From NCBI GenBank assembly GCA_024234735.1, contig JACKNV010000002.1, forward strand, positions 1 to 64,000: a DNA stretch of 64,000 nt. The letters run 5' to 3'. The DNA is from Pseudomonadales bacterium (GTDB lineage Bacteria > Pseudomonadota > Gammaproteobacteria > Pseudomonadales > Halieaceae). Both the position numbers and the translations under genes were made by a program. Below, piece after piece: positions 32,363-40,710 of this stretch. Numbering within the stretch: the first letter of the stretch is position 1; the number at the start of each line of letters is the position of its first letter. The notes beneath the pieces are model-generated. The model worked only from the letters and a program-made list of their open reading frames with translations, was not told the DNA's origin and did no database searches.

Positions 32363-33274
32363 ATGGAATTCCTGAGAACACCGGACGAGTGTTTTGCCAG
32401 TCTGCCCGGCTACGATTTCAGCCCCAACTACCTGCAGGTGGACGATTGTGAAGGCGGCCAGTTGCGGGTGCACTACCTGGATGAAGGGCCCGCCGACGCC
32501 GACCCGGTGCTGCTGCTGCACGGCGAACCGTCCTGGTCGTTCCTGTACCGCAAGATGATCCCCGTGCTCACCGCCGCGGGCCAGCGGGTGATCGCTCCTG
32601 ACCTGGTGGGTTTCGGCCGCTCGGACAAGCCCAGTCAGCGCGGTGACTATACCTATCAGCGCCATGTGGACTGGATGCAGTCGCTGCTCGACCAGTTGCA
32701 GCTGAACAATATCACCCTGGTGTGCCAGGACTGGGGCGGCCTGATCGGTTTGCGGCTGGTGGCGGACAACCCGGAACGTTTTGCCAGGGCGGTGGCCGCC
32801 AATACCATGCTGCCATCCGGTGACCAGAACCTCGGCGAGGCTTTTATCAAATGGCGGACCTTTTCCCAGGAGGTGGCCCAGTTTCCCGTCGCCGCGATCA
32901 TCGACGGCTCCACGACCACCGAACTCTCCGCCGATGTCCTGCGGGCCTACGATGCGCCGTTCCCGGAGGAAAGTTACAAGGAGGGGGCGCGCCAGTTCCC
33001 CCTGCTGGTTCCGGGGACCCCTGAGGATCCCGCGGCGGAGCCCAACAGGGCGGCCTGGAAGGTGTTGTCGCAGTGGCAGAGGCCGTTCCTCACTGCCTTC
33101 AGCGATTCGGACCCCATCACCGCCGGTGGCGACGCGCTGCTGCAAAAGCGGATTCCCGGGTGCCGGGGCCAGGCACATACCACCATCGAGAACGGCGGCC
33201 ACTTCCTGCAGGAAGACCAGGGCGAAAAACTGGCGCAGGTGGTGGTGGCATTCATCCGGGCCAATCCCCGCTGA
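32363..33274 (+). CDS. Haloalkane dehalogenase
   Basis: A 303-residue alpha/beta-hydrolase. The nucleophile is D123 in CQDWGG, with halide-binding W124 next to it. The oxyanion segment is HGEPSW (53-58), and the Asp and His of the triad appear as D250 (FSDSDPIT) and H280 (ENGGHFLQ). The Asp-Trp pair and the late Asp follow subfamily I (DhlA/DmbC-like). It hydrolyses carbon-halogen bonds in haloalkanes to an alcohol and halide. The start follows AGGAGGAGAAGCCG. It is monocistronic. Epoxide hydrolases share the fold but have a different nucleophile context, so dehalogenase is favoured. Confidence 0.88.
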   Translation: MEFLRTPDECFASLPGYDFSPNYLQVDDCEGGQLRVHYLDEGPADADPVLLLHGEPSWSFLYRKMIPVLTAAGQRVIAPDLVGFGRSDKPSQRGDYTYQRHVDWMQSLLDQLQLNNITLVCQDWGGLIGLRLVADNPERFARAVAANTMLPSGDQNLGEAFIKWRTFSQEVAQFPVAAIIDGSTTTELSADVLRAYDAPFPEESYKEGARQFPLLVPGTPEDPAAEPNRAAWKVLSQWQRPFLTAFSDSDPITAGGDALLQKRIPGCRGQAHTTIENGGHFLQEDQGEKLAQVVVAFIRANPR

Positions 33275-33345
33275 TCCAGCCACACCCTGGCCGGCGTGGA
33301 GGTGATCGCTGAGAGAGGTGTTCGCCAGTAAGTGGGGTAGTGCCG

Positions 33346-34185
33346 TCAGCGCCCCTTGAAGACCGGCTCGCGTTTTTCGACGCGGGCCATCAGCCCCTCG
33401 ACGAAATCCTCGCTCTGCATCAACTGGTTGAGCGCTTCGTTTTCCAGGTCCAGGGCGCGCGTGATTTGCTCGATCTGCTGTGCGTGTACGATGCGCTTCA
33501 TGGCGCGGATGGATGCGCCGGCGCCGCGGGGTGGCACCAGTTGCAAGGCTCTGTCCCGCGTATAGGCGAGCAGTTCGTCGTGGGGCAGCACCGCGTTGGC
33601 GAGACCGAGATCCAGCAACTGTTGCGCCCCCAGGGTATCCGGATAGAACAACAGCTGCTTGGCCTTCTGCATACCCAGCAGGCGCGGCAGCAGGAAAGTC
33701 GAGCCCAGTTCCGCCGAGATGCCGAGGCTGGCGAAGGGCAGGCGGGCCCAGGCGTGTTCCGACAGGTATACCTGGTCAGCCACCGCCAGCGGCAGGGTGA
33801 TGCCGCCGCCGATAGCGAGGCCGTTGATGGCCGCTAGCACCGGCTTGTCGCACTGCAGAAACTGCAGCACCGTGGCCTTCATGGCGATGTCCGTCTGGTC
33901 GATCTGCGCCATGATCGCCTCCGGCACGTCGTCATAGACCCCGGGGACGAAATACCCGCCGCTACTGAACGCCTGCCGGGACGGATCGCTGTCGGGGTCC
34001 GGCGCGCCGGTGAGGATCATGGCCAGCGCCCCCTCGTCTTCCTGGAAGTGCCGCGCCGCCCAGCGCAGTTCCAGGGCGGTCAGCCCGCTGATGGCATTCT
34101 TGCGCCTGGGGGTGTTCATGCTGACCGTGACGATGCCGTCGCTGGCCAGCTGGTAGCTGATATCGGTGAATTCGCTGGTGTGCAT
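33346..34185 (-). CDS. Enoyl-CoA hydratase/isomerase-family protein
   Basis: A 279-residue crotonase. Segments are NTPRRKNAISGL at the start, FSSGGYFVPG where the first oxyanion-hole glycine lies, and NGLAIGGGITLPLAVADQVYL for the second. The catalytic region reads ARLPFASLGISAELGSTFLLP. The first oxyanion segment is preceded by an insert (GAPDPDSDPSRQA) and lacks the usual CAGxD, so the substrate may be unusual. The ATG at 34185 follows AGGAGG. It stands alone between the dehalogenase and an MBL-fold gene. Confidence 0.82.
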   Translation of the reverse strand: MHTSEFTDISYQLASDGIVTVSMNTPRRKNAISGLTALELRWAARHFQEDEGALAMILTGAPDPDSDPSRQAFSSGGYFVPGVYDDVPEAIMAQIDQTDIAMKATVLQFLQCDKPVLAAINGLAIGGGITLPLAVADQVYLSEHAWARLPFASLGISAELGSTFLLPRLLGMQKAKQLLFYPDTLGAQQLLDLGLANAVLPHDELLAYTRDRALQLVPPRGAGASIRAMKRIVHAQQIEQITRALDLENEALNQLMQSEDFVEGLMARVEKREPVFKGR

Positions 34186-34386
34186 GTGTTCCTCCTGGGG
34201 TCAACGAGGTGATGTTCCGCAATCCACACTCTAGCAGAACGGGCGCCAGGGTAGGGTGCCGTCTCACCGGGCCGGTTAACGGTCCGGCGGGAATCCAGTA
34301 TGATCCCGGGTCGCCCTGGTGTAGGCTGGCCGGATTCGATAACAGGCGGGGTTTGTATCACGCCCGTCCCTCGCCCGCGGAGATAA

Positions 34387-35412
34387 GTGACGTTGAGAAC
34401 ACTATTATTGGTCCTTGCCGTGCTGCTACTGGGTGGCGCCATTGCCCTGGGTGTTCTGCTCAATGTGGACAATGAGCCGCCGGTCGATCCGCGATGGGCC
34501 GTGCAGGGTTCCGCTGAAATTCCCCGGGGTGCCGTGACCGTGAGGTTCACGGGCACCTCGACCCTGCTGTTCAGCGATGGCGAGACAGACTGGCTGGTGG
34601 ACGGCTGGTTTTCGCGGCCGGGTTTGTTGGAGCTGGCCCTGGGAAGTATCGAGCCCGATCTGGCGGCGATCGGCCGGGGTCTCGAAGCCAACCAGATAAC
34701 AACGCTGGCCGCCGTGATCCCGGTGCATTCCCACTACGACCATGCCATGGATGCACCGGAGGTGGCGAAGCGCACCGGCGCCACCCTGATGGGTTCGGAG
34801 TCGACGGCGAATATCGGCCGCGGCTGGGGCCTGCCCGAGGCGCAGATACAGGTGTTCGAAAACCGGGTGCCGGTCAGGATCGGCAAGTTCGTGGTGACCC
34901 CGATCGAGTCCCGGCACTTCCAGTTTCCCGACCCGAAAACCAGGGAGATGGCGCTGGGAAACCCCGAGATCCGCGAGCCGCTGGTGCCGCCGGTGGGTGC
35001 ATTTGACTACCGGCTTGGCAAGGCCTACGTGTTACTGGTGGAACACCCTCTGGGTTCGTTTGCGGTGGTTGGCAGCGCCGGCTACGAGAAAGACGGCCTG
35101 CAGGGGGTGGCAGCGGATATCGTGTTCCTCGGGATAGGCGGGCTGGGGGGCCAGAGTGCGGACTATCGTGAATCATTCTGGCGTGAAACCGTGGAAATGG
35201 TGGGCGCAAACACGGTGATTCCCATTCACTACGACAGTCTCACCGCGCCAATCGAAGGCCCCTTCAAGGGGGCGTCCGCACTGCAGAAATTGCTGTTCGA
35301 TGGGGATGAGCACACGCTGCCTTTTCTCAACGGGAAAGCGGCGGAAACCCCCGGGCTGACCTTCCTGACACTCCCGCGTTACCAGCAAGTGGTATTGTTT
35401 GCGCCTGAATAG
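34387..35412 (+). CDS. Membrane-anchored MBL-fold metallo-hydrolase
   Basis: A 341-residue protein. An N-terminal hydrophobic segment (LLLVLAVLLLGGAIALGVLL) anchors or exports it. The metal-binding motif is HSHYDHAMD, and further ligands are likely in SRHFQF and IPIHYDS near the end. This is the beta-lactamase-superfamily pattern of UlaG/lactonase-like hydrolases acting outside the cytoplasm. The start is GTG at 34387 after CGGAGATAA. Nothing in the neighbourhood fixes the substrate. Confidence 0.82.
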   Translation: MTLRTLLLVLAVLLLGGAIALGVLLNVDNEPPVDPRWAVQGSAEIPRGAVTVRFTGTSTLLFSDGETDWLVDGWFSRPGLLELALGSIEPDLAAIGRGLEANQITTLAAVIPVHSHYDHAMDAPEVAKRTGATLMGSESTANIGRGWGLPEAQIQVFENRVPVRIGKFVVTPIESRHFQFPDPKTREMALGNPEIREPLVPPVGAFDYRLGKAYVLLVEHPLGSFAVVGSAGYEKDGLQGVAADIVFLGIGGLGGQSADYRESFWRETVEMVGANTVIPIHYDSLTAPIEGPFKGASALQKLLFDGDEHTLPFLNGKAAETPGLTFLTLPRYQQVVLFAPE

Positions 35413-35460
35413 CCGGCTGCCCTGGCCCGCTCTGGGCCTGAGTGCCCTGCCTGCTGCCGG

Positions 35461-36849
35461 TCAGCCCAGTGCCGAGTAATGCGGCTGGTCTATCGCCAGC
35501 ATCCCGGCCACCGTCTGCCGCAGGTGTTCATCGAGGCCCGCCGTGTCCAATGGCAGGGTGCTCCTGAGTCCGTTCACCAGCTGCCAGCGCAGGTCGTCCA
35601 AAGCGCCCTCGCCGAGGAGCTGCCGCAGGCGCGCGTGTTCCGCGTCGGCCAGCGCGGGGCCGTACAGAAATTCCCGCTGGGCGATGCCCAGGGAGTTGGC
35701 GGCGACCTTTGCCAGAAAGGCAAAATGACGGTCCGCGCCTGCCGCCACGTCGTCCCGGAGAAACCTGCGCACACCTTCCAGCAGCTCGGCTGGCATGGGC
35801 AACTGCTGGCCCTGGTCCAGCGCCTTTTCGTCAGGCACGTGGCAAGCGCCGGGGATCAACAGGTTGACGCAGTCCATCTGGGCCTCGGACGAACGCCGGC
35901 CGATGACCGGGCGCTCCAGGCTGGGAGTCTCGCCGCTGCGCCAGGTGTTCGCCATACACAGGGTGGTGACGGCCCACCAGAAGGAGCCGAATACCTGCCA
36001 GAAGGTCAGCTCGGCGCGGTCGATATCGATGCCCGATACGGCCCGGTAGCCCTCGAGCAGGTCCTCGACGGTGCCGAAGCCGCCCACCGGCAGGTCCGAC
36101 CGGCCGAAGCGCCAGGAGTTGACGCACAGCCAGCCCAGGTCGCGTACCGGGTCGCCGATCTGTGCCAGTTCCCAGTCCAGCACGGCGCGGATACCACCCG
36201 CATCAATCATCAGGTTGCCGTTGCGGAAATCGCCGTGCACCAGGGTGCGGCGCGAATCCACGGGCAGGTGCTGCAGCAGCCAGCGGGCCGTGTAGTCGAT
36301 CATGGGCTGCGGTACGTGCAATGCCTGGTAGGTTTGCCAGGTATCCCGCACCAGCCTGTCGGGGGAGACGGCGGGCAGTATGTCGCCCAGTTGTCCGTCG
36401 ACGTCGATGGCGTGGATGCGCGCCAGTGCCTCGCCGCACTGGCGGGCCAGCTTCGGCCGCACCTGTGCCAGGGCCTCGGAGCGGACAATCCGCTGCCCGA
36501 GGGTCTCGCCCTCCAGCCATTCCATCAGGTAGCCCTGGCCGAGTTCGTCGGCGGCTGTCAGGACGTGAATTACAGCCGGCACCGGGATGCCCGCCTGTCC
36601 CGCCCGTTGCAGCAGGCGCGCTTCGGTGTCCAGCCCTATCTGGCCCGGTACCGCATCGCGCTCCAGGGTAACCGGGCAGCGGCGCAGGGCGAACAGGCGC
36701 GTTCCCTGGTCGCTGGCCACCTGTACGCGGTAGGTTTCCTGGCTGGCGCCAGCGGTCAGTTGCTGGCAGCCCTGCAGTGCCCTGAATCCGGCAAGCTCCC
36801 TTGCCAGAAGGGCTTCCAGGCGCGTGTGCAGGACCTCACTGGCGGCCAT
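35461..36849 (-). CDS. APH-type kinase, LvaA/ACAD10-11-like
   Basis: A 462-residue phosphotransferase. The catalytic loop is LVHGDFRNGNLMID and the metal-binding Asp follows in AVLDWELAQIGDP, both standard for aminoglycoside-phosphotransferase-like kinases; LEGETLG lies before them. It follows the acyl-CoA dehydrogenase gene with a one-base TGATG overlap. In animals ACAD10/11 fuse such a kinase to an acyl-CoA dehydrogenase for 4-hydroxyacyl-CoA catabolism, and Pseudomonas uses LvaA with LvaC for 4-hydroxyvaleryl-CoA. The pair here probably phosphorylates 4-hydroxyacyl-CoA and then removes the phosphate. The ~100-residue C-terminal extension is typical of this subgroup. An antibiotic-resistance role is unlikely. 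Confidence 0.82.
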   Translation of the reverse strand: MAASEVLHTRLEALLARELAGFRALQGCQQLTAGASQETYRVQVASDQGTRLFALRRCPVTLERDAVPGQIGLDTEARLLQRAGQAGIPVPAVIHVLTAADELGQGYLMEWLEGETLGQRIVRSEALAQVRPKLARQCGEALARIHAIDVDGQLGDILPAVSPDRLVRDTWQTYQALHVPQPMIDYTARWLLQHLPVDSRRTLVHGDFRNGNLMIDAGGIRAVLDWELAQIGDPVRDLGWLCVNSWRFGRSDLPVGGFGTVEDLLEGYRAVSGIDIDRAELTFWQVFGSFWWAVTTLCMANTWRSGETPSLERPVIGRRSSEAQMDCVNLLIPGACHVPDEKALDQGQQLPMPAELLEGVRRFLRDDVAAGADRHFAFLAKVAANSLGIAQREFLYGPALADAEHARLRQLLGEGALDDLRWQLVNGLRSTLPLDTAGLDEHLRQTVAGMLAIDQPHYSALG

Positions 36850-38114
36850 CACTCGACGCCTTTGGGCTTTTGCTGGCTCATGAAGCCGAACAGGTAGCCC
36901 GCCACCCGGCGCATCTGTATCTCGTCGGCGCCCTCGGTGATGCGGTAGCGGCGGTGGTGGCGGTAAATATGTTCGAAGGGCATGTAGCGGGAGTAGCCCA
37001 TGCCGCCGCACACCTGCATGGCGGTATCGGCGGCCTCGCAGCACAGGCGGTTGGCCTGGTAGTTACATATGGATACCTTGTCGGACACGCTGAAGGCGCC
37101 GTCCCTGTCCATCAGCCAGGCGGTCTTGTGGATGAGTGCCCGCAGCATCTCGCAGCGGGCCTGCAGGTCCACCAGCGGAAACTGAATGCCCTGGTTGGTC
37201 GCCAGGGGCCTGCCGAAAGGCTTGCGCTGCCTGGCGTATTTGACCGCCTCGTCGACGCAGTATTGCGCGGCGCCGAGGCTGGAGGCGGCCTGCCGGATAC
37301 GGTTCTCGTTGAAGAAATGCTGCACGACCTGCAGGCCCCGGCCCTCGCCGCCGAATATCGCGGTTGCCGGGACCCGCACATCGGTGAAGCTGACATGGGC
37401 GTGGTCGGTGGGCATGTTGAAGGTCCACAGGTATTCCTCGATCTTGACCCCGGGGGTGTCCATGGGCACCAGGAAGGCGGTTATGCCTTTTGCGTCCCCG
37501 GCCTGCCCCGAGGTGCGGGCCATCACCATGTCGCACTGGGCGCTGTGCACACCGGTATTCCAGGTCTTCTCGCCGTTGATTACCCAGTGATCGCCGTCCT
37601 TCAGCGCCGCCGTTTCCATCCAGGTGGCGTCGGAGCCGTGGGCCGGTTCGGTAATACCGAAGGCAAAACCGGCGGTGGCGTTTTTCAGCCCGTCGAGCCA
37701 CTGGGCTTGTTGCTGATCGCTGCCGTATTCGAGCATCAGCAGCAGGCCGATATTATTGCCGACCACCGAGTGCTCGTTCTGCAGGTCGTTGTGCAAGCCC
37801 AGGCCGCGGGCCGCGAGGTGCTCGCGGATGATAGCCATGCCCAGGTTGCTGCCGTCGCGGCCGCCGTATTCCCTGGGGAACGGATAGCTGAAAATACCGG
37901 CCTCGATGGCCAGTTGCTTGGCCTGCGCCAGCAGCGCTTCCCAGTCCTTGTTTGGCAGGCCCTGCCTGTCCCAATCGGTACGGGCGTGTTCGCGGCGGTG
38001 GTCGAAGAAGCGGATGTTGTCGTCTGCTTGCTCCAGTGGCTTGATTCGGTTTTCGATGAACTCGTCAACTTCCTGCAGGAATGCAGAGATCTCCCGGGGG
38101 ATATCGAAATCCAT
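36849..38114 (-). CDS. Acyl-CoA dehydrogenase, ACAD10/11-like partner
   Basis: A 421-residue flavoenzyme. Segments include FGITEPAHGSDATWMET for FAD/substrate contacts, GEKTWNTGVHSAQ, RQRKPFGRPLATNQGIQF and CGGMGYSRYMPFEHIYRHHRRY, followed by ITEGADEIQMRRVAG, the ending of the ACAD10/11 group. The start at 38114 follows AAGGAG. The kinase gene begins inside its stop codon, so the proteins should be made together. In the known pathway the dehydrogenase eliminates 4-phosphate to give an enoyl-CoA. Chain-length preference is unknown. Confidence 0.9.
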   Translation of the reverse strand: MDFDIPREISAFLQEVDEFIENRIKPLEQADDNIRFFDHRREHARTDWDRQGLPNKDWEALLAQAKQLAIEAGIFSYPFPREYGGRDGSNLGMAIIREHLAARGLGLHNDLQNEHSVVGNNIGLLLMLEYGSDQQQAQWLDGLKNATAGFAFGITEPAHGSDATWMETAALKDGDHWVINGEKTWNTGVHSAQCDMVMARTSGQAGDAKGITAFLVPMDTPGVKIEEYLWTFNMPTDHAHVSFTDVRVPATAIFGGEGRGLQVVQHFFNENRIRQAASSLGAAQYCVDEAVKYARQRKPFGRPLATNQGIQFPLVDLQARCEMLRALIHKTAWLMDRDGAFSVSDKVSICNYQANRLCCEAADTAMQVCGGMGYSRYMPFEHIYRHHRRYRITEGADEIQMRRVAGYLFGFMSQQKPKGVE

Positions 38115-38212
38115 GGCAGTGTAGGCTCCTTGGGCTGTGTCGCAATCTCAGGCAGAGCAGGCCGGTGGTGGTCCGGCAGACGGCGACCGGCGGCGTTACC
38201 AGGGTCGCCGCG

Positions 38213-39733
38213 TCAGGCGAAACGCAGGTAATTGTCCCCCCCTTCGCTCGACACCGTGATGATACGACCTATGGGTTCTTTCTCAAGCAGCGCCGCCAGG
38301 GTTGCCTGGTCGTTGCGGCCAACCTTCGCCAGGACCCTTTTGTTGGCAACCGGCTCGCGGCAGACGGCCAGGCCCAGGGCGGGTGCGGATTTTTTGTACA
38401 CCACGCAGTAGCTTTCGATCACGGCCTCTCCGCTGTAGGAGGATAGTACGGTTTCCCTGGGGGACGCATCCGCGATTTCCTGCGCCGCGCCCGCGTTTGC
38501 CGGCATCCAGTGCTGATGCGGTGTGGTTGAGTAGATGCCCACCGATTCCTTGGACAGATAGCCGCCGTTGGCGCTGACCAGGCCGAATGCCCCGGGCCTG
38601 GCAATCAGCTGCTGGTACATCTCGGCGATAGCGTTGACGCTGTAACTGTTGCCCGGGCCGCCGAAGAAGGGCAGGCCGCCGGTAACGGTGAGGTCGCGAT
38701 CCCCATCCCATGGTATGCCCAGTGCGTCGCAGGCGGCCAGCACGGCGATCGGGAAGCAGCTGTAGATATCCAGCAGGGCGATGTCATCCACGCCCCGGTT
38801 GGCCATTTTCAGGGCCTGCTGCCCGGCGGCCTCGAGAGCTACCGAGCGGGCCAGGTCGGCGCGCTGCGAGACAAAGGCGTCGTCGGCATCTGCGTAACCG
38901 TGCAGGTAAAGCCACCGCGACTTGGGAATACCCAGCTTACGGGCGTTGCCGACCGAGGTGAGTACCAGCGCGGCGGCCTGGTTCACCCTGTCCTGTGCCA
39001 CCATCCACTTGTTGTACGGCTCGTTGAACGCATAGTTTTCCGGCGACGGTGTGGCCAGGAACTCGACACTGCGAGCCACGGGAAACTGGGCATAAGGATT
39101 CCCGGCAGCGATCTCGCTGAACCGTGCGAACAGCCTGGCCATCAGTTGCCGGTGCTCAGCCACGCTCAGGCCGTGTTTGTGGCGCCAGGCATTCTCGAAC
39201 AGCGCATAAACCTGGGGCGGAAAGGTGATGTCGTGCCGCAGCTCCAGCGCGTTCATTATCTGCCCGAAGCCCCGGTCCTCCATTTCGCCGGGCGGATCTT
39301 CCCGCCAGTCGAGTGTCCAGCCATTGCCCAGTGCCTGGCGCATGGCGGCCGTCGCCTCGGCGCCGCAGATGACGACAGCGCCACTTTCTCCGGTGTAGAT
39401 CGATTCGGCGAACTCGTTGACAAAGCGTTGCGGGGATTGCCCGCCCTCCGGCCCATACACAGCGCGTCGCACCGCGAGACCCGCGTGTCGGGCCACGGAA
39501 AGCGGGGGTTTACTGCTGGTGCCAAAAGGGTGCTCGTAGGCGTCGACGCAGTCGATGAACTGACGGGTCATGACCAGGGTATCAATGGCCTCCTTTGGTA
39601 ACCCTGACTCGCCCACGGCATTGGCAACGGCCTGTGCGGCGAGTTCAACGGGTGACCTGCATTCCCCGGGGCTGGCAATCTCTCTCAGCGTCACCTGGGC
39701 AGAGCCAACCAGTATGGGTGTATTGTCGTTCAT
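38213..39733 (-). CDS. Thiolase-like acetyl-CoA acetyltransferase
   Basis: A 506-residue protein of the SCP-x/thiolase-like group. It has AESIYTGESGAVVICGAEA where thiolases have the first active-site loop, but I see no clear nucleophilic cysteine there. The stretches DIYSCFPIAVLAACDALGI and GGLPFFGGPGNSYSVNAIAEM match the C-terminal thiolase half, and an OB-like tail follows (YSGEAVIESYCVVYKK). It probably takes part in chain shortening, or acts as a non-catalytic thiolase-like subunit. It lies upstream of the kinase/dehydrogenase pair on the same strand, 98 bases away, and may be co-transcribed with it. Confidence 0.82.
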   Translation of the reverse strand: MNDNTPILVGSAQVTLREIASPGECRSPVELAAQAVANAVGESGLPKEAIDTLVMTRQFIDCVDAYEHPFGTSSKPPLSVARHAGLAVRRAVYGPEGGQSPQRFVNEFAESIYTGESGAVVICGAEATAAMRQALGNGWTLDWREDPPGEMEDRGFGQIMNALELRHDITFPPQVYALFENAWRHKHGLSVAEHRQLMARLFARFSEIAAGNPYAQFPVARSVEFLATPSPENYAFNEPYNKWMVAQDRVNQAAALVLTSVGNARKLGIPKSRWLYLHGYADADDAFVSQRADLARSVALEAAGQQALKMANRGVDDIALLDIYSCFPIAVLAACDALGIPWDGDRDLTVTGGLPFFGGPGNSYSVNAIAEMYQQLIARPGAFGLVSANGGYLSKESVGIYSTTPHQHWMPANAGAAQEIADASPRETVLSSYSGEAVIESYCVVYKKSAPALGLAVCREPVANKRVLAKVGRNDQATLAALLEKEPIGRIITVSSEGGDNYLRFA

Positions 39734-39845
39734 CGTATCCAGTATTCCTTATGCGGGACTTGCCAACAATGATAATCCCCAGGGCATTGCTGGAGCTGGT
39801 CACCCAGGGCCCGGGCAAAATACACCGCGGCCGCCTGCGGACAGT

Positions 39846-40583
39846 CTAGCGCTTGCCCTGTTTTTCCAGGCGCTCGGCTATGCGCTCCAAGCGCGCGCAG
39901 GTCTGCTCCAGACGGTCGGGTGGTAGCGCCGCGTTCCCGGCGGGAGGCGCCGCCGCCGACGCCTGCATGCTCTGCCACAGGGGCTCGATCATGCCCTCCA
40001 CATAGCGGGCGATCCTGTCTTTGCCGTACTGGCGCGACATGAGGGTGCGCATACCGTACTCCAGGCCACCGAAAAACAGGTCGCGAACTATCGGTAGTTC
40101 CAACTCGGGCCTGATGTACCCGCGCGCCATGCCTTCTTTTATCACGCCGTCGAAGATGCGGGTGTAGCGGTAGTTCAGGTCGTGGATGGGTGAGTTGCGG
40201 TAGTCGCGGTAATAGTTCAGGTCCACCGAGAGGTATACCTGTATCAGGCGCATCATCAGGGCCTGGTTCTCCATCAGTGCACGCAGGTGATTCTTGGCCA
40301 GGAACAGCAGCCGCTCACGGGTATCCATCACCGCCGCCACCCCTTCCCGGGCCGACTCGATCAGCTGTGCGTAAAAGTCGTCGAGAATTGCCTGCAGCAG
40401 GGTATTCTTGGTGTTGAAGTAGTGAAACAGGGTGCCTTCGGAGACGCCGGCGGCACCGGCGATCCTGCGCGTGGAGGTGTTGTGAAACCCCTCGTCGGCG
40501 AACAGTGCGGTGGCGGCCTGTAGGATATCCGATTCGCGTTGCTCCAGGCGGGTGCGCGGCTTGTTTCGCTCTGGTTTGTTCAT
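39846..40583 (-). CDS. TetR regulator, candidate for atu-like operon
   Basis: A 245-residue TetR protein. The helix-turn-helix is ILQAATALFADEGFHNTS then IAGAAGVSEGTLFHYFNTK. The ligand domain (~60-200) is followed by a ~45-residue Pro/Ala then coiled-coil-like tail (RLEQTCARLERIAERLEKQ), unusual for the family. The ATG at 40583 gives a basic N-terminus; the longer reading passes through the promoter region. It is divergent from the atuA-like operon, the position of atuR in Pseudomonas, so it probably represses that operon in response to an acyl-CoA. Confidence 0.85.
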   Translation of the reverse strand: MNKPERNKPRTRLEQRESDILQAATALFADEGFHNTSTRRIAGAAGVSEGTLFHYFNTKNTLLQAILDDFYAQLIESAREGVAAVMDTRERLLFLAKNHLRALMENQALMMRLIQVYLSVDLNYYRDYRNSPIHDLNYRYTRIFDGVIKEGMARGYIRPELELPIVRDLFFGGLEYGMRTLMSRQYGKDRIARYVEGMIEPLWQSMQASAAAPPAGNAALPPDRLEQTCARLERIAERLEKQGKR

Positions 40584-40632
40584 GGAATCCCGCCCTGGAA
40601 ACAGTGCCGAATCAGCTATTGAGTGATACTTG

Positions 40633-40642
40633 ATATTAATAT
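40633..40642 (+). promoter_or_regulatory. AT-rich palindrome between TetR and atuA-like genes
   Basis: ATATTAATAT is a perfect 10-bp palindrome in the 127-base divergent promoter region, flanked by loosely symmetric arms (ATTGAGTGATA and ATCGCAAT). It could be part of the TetR operator or a -10 element. Confidence 0.35.
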
Positions 40643-40710
40643 AGCATCGCAATAATTTCAATGCGGGTCCGTCAGTCGGGCCCCGCTTCTCGGACCAACA
40701 GCGAGACTGG

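Noticed and set aside
36801..38231. A 476-codon plus-strand frame opposite the acyl-CoA dehydrogenase gene
   Set aside because: The dehydrogenase on the minus strand is unambiguous; the opposing translation is low in hydrophobic periodicity and matches no family.
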